43,935 nt of DNA from an uncultured Bacilli bacterium (GTDB taxonomy: Bacteria > Bacillota_I > Bacilli_A > RF39 > UBA660): assembly GCA_947632595.1 (NCBI GenBank), contig CANRPY010000009.1:1-43935 (forward strand), read 5' to 3'. The position numbers and the translations under genes were made by a program. Below, in pieces: positions 41,104 through 43,935 of this stretch (its first letter is position 1; each line of letters opens with the position of its first letter). The notes beneath the pieces were generated by a model. It was given only the letters and a program-made list of their open reading frames with translations, searched no databases and had not been told where the DNA came from.

Positions 41104-41631
41104 ATGAAGGTTTTAAAGAAAGTTAAAAGTGTTTGTTTATTTGTACTTGGAGCAGCATTCTTTGTATTTGTACTATCTATGTCTATGTTATTATTAAACT
41201 TTAATAAGTTTGGTTTAACAGAGTTTGATGGTACTACGTTGGTTATTATTCCAAGAGAGATTGCATCCGATGTTTATCAAAAAGGTGATTTGGTTTTGGT
41301 AGAATCTAAAAGAGTTGATCAAATCAAAGAACAAGAAGATATTTTTACGTATCGTGTAGATTCTCAAGGTAGTGTTCATATTGATTTGGGAAAAGTTGGT
41401 AAGATTTATCCAGAAGAGAAAGCGATTTCTTTTGAGAATGGTGCTACTTATGCAGAAGAGTTTATTGCAGGAGTTCCTACAAAAGTTTATTCTAAAGTAG
41501 GTTCTGTATTATCTGTTATTGAATCTAGATGGGGATTCTTATTCATCGTACTTGTTCCATGCTTCTTATTATTCTTATATGAAGTTTATGAATTAATCGT
41601 TGAAGTGAAATATGGATCTGAGGAAGAGTAA
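41104..41631 (+). CDS. Signal-peptidase-like protein lacking catalytic residues
   Basis: This 175-residue protein (ATG at 41104, GGAGGG five bases upstream) has the SipW architecture: first helix at about 8-30, a short outer domain with KGDLVLVES matching the G-D-x-L/V-I strand after the catalytic serine, and a C-terminal helix (GFLFIVLVPCFLLFLYEVYELI) like that of SipW. But where active enzymes have SGSM it reads IIPREIASDVYQKGD, and the ITHR/E histidine region reads IFTYRVDSQGSVHIDL. No Ser-His pair can be placed. I infer an inactive paralogue that may bind or regulate peptidase or substrates. A possible TATAAT lies at 41087-41092. Confidence 0.65.
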   Translation: MKVLKKVKSVCLFVLGAAFFVFVLSMSMLLLNFNKFGLTEFDGTTLVIIPREIASDVYQKGDLVLVESKRVDQIKEQEDIFTYRVDSQGSVHIDLGKVGKIYPEEKAISFENGATYAEEFIAGVPTKVYSKVGSVLSVIESRWGFLFIVLVPCFLLFLYEVYELIVEVKYGSEEE

Positions 41632-41644
41632 ACGATACCTTTTC

Positions 41645-41668
41645 AACCACACGTTTGTGTGGTTTTTT
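41645..41668 (+). terminator. Terminator at the end of the surface-fibre region
   Basis: AACCACAC (41645-41652), loop GTTT, GTGTGGTT (41657-41664), then T to 41668. Confidence 0.88.
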
Positions 41669-41677
41669 CTTTTTTTA

Positions 41678-41686
41678 TGTTATAAT
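41678..41686 (+). promoter_or_regulatory. Extended -10 promoter (TGTTATAAT)
   Basis: TATAAT at 41681-41686 with TGT before it, 22 bases before the next start codon. Confidence 0.65.
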
Positions 41687-41708
41687 GGTTCATTGAAGAG
41701 GCGGTTTT

Positions 41709-42881
41709 ATGGAGTTATATCAAGAAATTGAGAGAAGTATTATTAAAAAGTTTCGAAAAGATATTTGGTCTAAATTTATGAAGGCTGTTATCGAATATCA
41801 ATTGATTCAAGAAAATGATCATATTATGGTTTGTATTAGTGGAGGAAAAGATTCTTTTTTACTTGCGAAATGTATTCAAGAATTACAAAGACATGGAAAA
41901 GTTCCTTTTCAAGCTTCTTATGTTGTGATGGATTCTGGGTATCGTGAAGAAAATCGCCAACTTATTTTAGAAAATGCGAAAAAGATGAATATTCCGATAG
42001 AGATTTTTCAAAGTGATATCTTTGAGATTGTTGATCAACAAGAAAAAAGTCCTTGTTATTTATGTGCTAGAATGAGAAGAGGGTGTTTATACCAACACGC
42101 GAAGGACCTTGGTTGTAATAAGATTGCTTTGGGACATCATATGGATGATGTTATTGAGACAACTTTGCTTTCTATGTTTTATGGGGCAGAGATTAAGACA
42201 ATGATGCCAAAACTACATAGTGAAAATTTTAAAGGGTTAGAGTTAATTCGACCTTTATACTTGGTTTTAGAAAAAGATATTTTAGCTTGGAAAAATTTTC
42301 ATCATCTTACTTTTTTAAATTGTGCCTGTCGTTTTACCGAGAAAAATTCTCATTCTGATGAACTTACTAGTAAACGATTAGAGATTAAACATTTTATTGA
42401 TCAATTACGAAAGGAAACTCCTATTATTGATCATCATATCTTTAAGGCATTAGATAATGTTAATTTAAATTGTATTTTAGGTACGAGAAAAGATGGAGAA
42501 TATCATAGTTTTTTAGAAGAATATTCTAATCATAAGGAGGATGATTTTATGAATCGTGAATATTTATCCAAAGAAGTGAAGGTAGTTGTCGATAGACCAC
42601 TTGGTAGTAAACATCCAAAACATGGATTTTATTATCCTGTAAATTATGGATATGTACCGGGTACGGTTAGTGGGGACGGAGAGGAATTAGATTGTTATCT
42701 TCTTGGCGTCTTTGATCCTGTTTTGGAATACGTCGGTGAATGTATTGCGATTATTCACCGCACGAATGATGACGATGACAAATTGGTTGTTGTTCCAAAG
42801 GGTAAAAATTATACGAATGAACAGATTGATGCTTTGGTAGAATTTCAAGAAAAATACTTTGAACACGTTATTTTAAGATAG
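41709..42881 (+). CDS. TtcA-like tRNA thiolase fused to small inorganic pyrophosphatase
   Basis: Residues 1-270 are a TtcA-type PP-loop enzyme, which adenylates and thiolates cytidine 32 of tRNA with release of PPi. SGGKDS is at 44-49, the Fe-S cysteines C116 and C119 in PCYLC, LGHHMDD near 141, and a further Cys pair, CAC, at 205-207 holds the probable third ligand. Residues 281-390 resemble a small type-I pyrophosphatase: RPLGSKHPKHGFYYPVNYGYVPGT, DGEELDCYLLG and DDKLVVVPKG. Between them the HKEDDFM codons contain AAGGAGG at 42534-42540, eight bases before an in-frame ATG at 42549, so a separate 110-residue pyrophosphatase may also be made. Confidence 0.85.
   Translation: MELYQEIERSIIKKFRKDIWSKFMKAVIEYQLIQENDHIMVCISGGKDSFLLAKCIQELQRHGKVPFQASYVVMDSGYREENRQLILENAKKMNIPIEIFQSDIFEIVDQQEKSPCYLCARMRRGCLYQHAKDLGCNKIALGHHMDDVIETTLLSMFYGAEIKTMMPKLHSENFKGLELIRPLYLVLEKDILAWKNFHHLTFLNCACRFTEKNSHSDELTSKRLEIKHFIDQLRKETPIIDHHIFKALDNVNLNCILGTRKDGEYHSFLEEYSNHKEDDFMNREYLSKEVKVVVDRPLGSKHPKHGFYYPVNYGYVPGTVSGDGEELDCYLLGVFDPVLEYVGECIAIIHRTNDDDDKLVVVPKGKNYTNEQIDALVEFQEKYFEHVILR
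42534..42551 (+). promoter_or_regulatory. Internal ribosome binding site and in-frame ATG
   Basis: AAGGAGG at 42534-42540 is optimally spaced (eight bases) from ATG 42549-42551, exactly at the boundary of the two domains of the fusion gene. Confidence 0.6.
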
Positions 42882-42923
42882 AAAACATCTTGTAAAGTTT
42901 GCGATTTCTAAAAGGAGAATGTT

Positions 42924-43466
42924 ATGAAAATTATTTATTATGTACATGGTACAACTTATGATAATGCTAGTAAAAAATGTAGTGGGTGGAAACAGGTTGA
43001 ATTAAATGATTTGGGAAGAGAACAAGCTGTTAATTTAGGGAAGAATACTCCTTATCACTTTGATATTTTATTTACTTCTGATCTTGTTCGAGCAATCGAT
43101 TCTGCTAATCTTGCTTTTCCAAACATTGAAAAACGTCAAGACTCTAGACTTCGTGAATGTAATTATGGAGATTTAGACGGAGGAGATAAGAAGCTTGTTC
43201 GTTACGAAGAGCATATCGAGGAACCATTTCCTAATGGAGAGTCTTTGATGGATGTTCAAAAAAGGATTCAAGAATTTCTTCTGGATACCTTAAAAAAATA
43301 TCCTGATAAAACTATTGGAATTATGGCACATCGAGCTCCACAACTTGCCATAGAGGTCCTTACCAAACATTACTCTTGGGAAGAAGCTATTTCAAAAGAC
43401 TGGAGAAAAACAGGAGATTGGCAACCTGGATTTGAATATGAATTTGATGAGAATGATTTGTCTTAG
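42924..43466 (+). CDS. Histidine-phosphatase-superfamily protein with altered RHG motif
   Basis: This 180-residue protein follows the phosphoglycerate-mutase-like pattern: an N-terminal strand, then VELNDLGREQAVNLG, TSDLVRAIDSANLAF with the second conserved Arg, LRECNYGDLDG, PNGESLMDVQKRIQEFL and the late His in IGIMAHRAPQLAIEVL. The first motif, normally RHGET, is YVHGTT: the nucleophilic His is present but the Arg is Val. Similar small proteins form a distinct branch; catalysis may be weakened or the substrate changed. AAAAGGAG lies seven bases before the ATG, and a strong terminator follows. Confidence 0.75.
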   Translation: MKIIYYVHGTTYDNASKKCSGWKQVELNDLGREQAVNLGKNTPYHFDILFTSDLVRAIDSANLAFPNIEKRQDSRLRECNYGDLDGGDKKLVRYEEHIEEPFPNGESLMDVQKRIQEFLLDTLKKYPDKTIGIMAHRAPQLAIEVLTKHYSWEEAISKDWRKTGDWQPGFEYEFDENDLS

Positions 43467-43491
43467 AACATCTACTTTGTAGATGTTTTTT
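43467..43491 (+). terminator. Terminator after the histidine-phosphatase-like gene
   Basis: AACATCTAC (43467-43475), loop TTT, GTAGATGTT (43479-43487), followed by T to 43491. Confidence 0.85.
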
Positions 43492-43525
43492 CTTTACTTT
43501 TTCTTTTCTTTGTGGTAATTAATAG

Positions 43526-43550
43526 TATAATGGCGCGACAGCAAATCGCC
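43526..43550 (+). promoter_or_regulatory. -10 element and 5' hairpin before the last gene
   Basis: TATAAT at 43526-43531 is followed at once by GGCGCGACAGCAAATCGCC (43532-43550), in which GGCG can pair with CGCC. It is a rare G/C-rich patch in this AT-rich DNA and would sit at or near the 5' end of the mRNA. AGGAGGAG follows at 43557. Confidence 0.45.
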
Positions 43551-43569
43551 ATATTTAGGAGGAGTTTTT

Positions 43570-43935
43570 GTGAAGGAAGATTTATTTTTCGCAACATCTG
43601 TTTTTAAATATTATGCAGGAGAGGGGGTTTATCTTTTTAAAGTCATTCAACCATTATTTGGTACTTATGATGAAGATGAAAAAGTATTTACCAATTTTAA
43701 TGGAAAACAGTATTATGAAATTTTGGATAAAAGAATTACTAAGGGAGAAGAAAGAATAGGTTTTTATCATTTAGAAAAACTGGTTTCTTTAGAAGAAAAG
43801 TTTCATACTCAAGAGTTAAGCTCTCTAGTATCCTTATACTTTGAACAATATAGAAGAGATGGTTTTTTATATGACTCTATTTGTCTTAGTCGATTTGATT
43901 ATGAAATTTTACGAGAAATTGTTTTTCAAAAATAG
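43570..43935 (+). CDS. Small protein of unknown function
   Basis: This complete 121-residue frame starts at GTG 43570 with AGGAGGAG upstream and ends in TAG at the right edge of the window. It has no signal or membrane segment. It reads as a mixed alpha/beta protein, rich in aromatics (LFFATSVFKYYAGEGVYLF, FNGKQYYEIL, YFEQYRRDGFLYDSICLSRFDYEIL). No motif is recognised. Confidence 0.55.
   Translation: MKEDLFFATSVFKYYAGEGVYLFKVIQPLFGTYDEDEKVFTNFNGKQYYEILDKRITKGEERIGFYHLEKLVSLEEKFHTQELSSLVSLYFEQYRRDGFLYDSICLSRFDYEILREIVFQK

Noticed and set aside
19556-41631. A prophage or transposon carrying the surface region
   Set aside because: No integrase, transposase, capsid or terminal repeats were seen; codon use and base composition look like the neighbours.

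Overview
The window is AT-rich DNA with short intergenic gaps, strong AGGAGG-type ribosome binding sites and TGA used as a stop (for example at the end of rarA). This points to a low-GC Firmicutes/Bacilli-type bacterium using the standard bacterial code. The SipW/TasA-type surface genes, the acyl-CoA dehydratase activase set and the lack of phage or transposon genes fit an anaerobic, host-associated member of the Bacilli (an RF39/Mollicutes-like gut lineage is my guess). I saw no rRNA, tRNA, CRISPR array or insertion sequence.

Left part (1-19.5 kb): mostly housekeeping and metabolic genes. In order: the 3' end of a Pro/Thr-rich protein, a SIS-domain protein, a deoxyribosyltransferase-like/Nudix fusion, a membrane coiled-coil protein, a YczE-like membrane protein, rarA, a small anchored protein, a GT-B glycosyltransferase-like protein (minus strand), a Sel1-repeat protein, a GtrA-like protein, mgtE (minus), a SAM-I riboswitch with metK, a minus-strand operon (AMP-forming acyl-CoA ligase plus a three-part dehydratase-activase set) facing a TetR-type regulator, a flavin-reductase-like protein, a VanY-like carboxypeptidase (minus), a CopZ-like HMA protein, a hemolysin III/TrhA-like protein and a GNAT acetyltransferase. 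Several convergent pairs share bidirectional terminators.

Central part (19.5-41.7 kb): about 22 kb that looks like one dedicated surface-fibre system. The first operon has an ER/SipW-type signal peptidase fused to a long acidic linker and a large cytoplasmic domain, a membrane-anchored McrB-like AAA+ ATPase, a DUF2357/McrC-N-like protein without a visible nuclease, a second complete SipW peptidase and a large SipW-type exported protein. A divergent minus-strand gene encodes another exported subunit. Two further operons start from near-identical promoters and leaders. They carry two copies of a pair of TasA-like proteins (A1-B1 and A2-B2), a more distant relative, a shorter membrane-anchored relative and two cytoplasmic proteins of unknown function. 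A last operon encodes a 1160-residue surface protein with GLUG-like and Ig-like repeats, two camelysin/TasA-like subunits and a signal-peptidase paralogue that has lost its catalytic residues. I infer that the peptidases mature the subunits and that the McrB-like ATPase and its partner, normally known from antiviral restriction, have been co-opted to energise or organise export or assembly at the inner face of the membrane. No sortase and no LPXTG motif is visible.

Right part (41.7-43.9 kb): a TtcA-like tRNA thiolase fused in frame to a small inorganic pyrophosphatase, with an internal ribosome binding site at the junction; a histidine-phosphatase-like protein with an altered RHG motif; and a small unknown protein.
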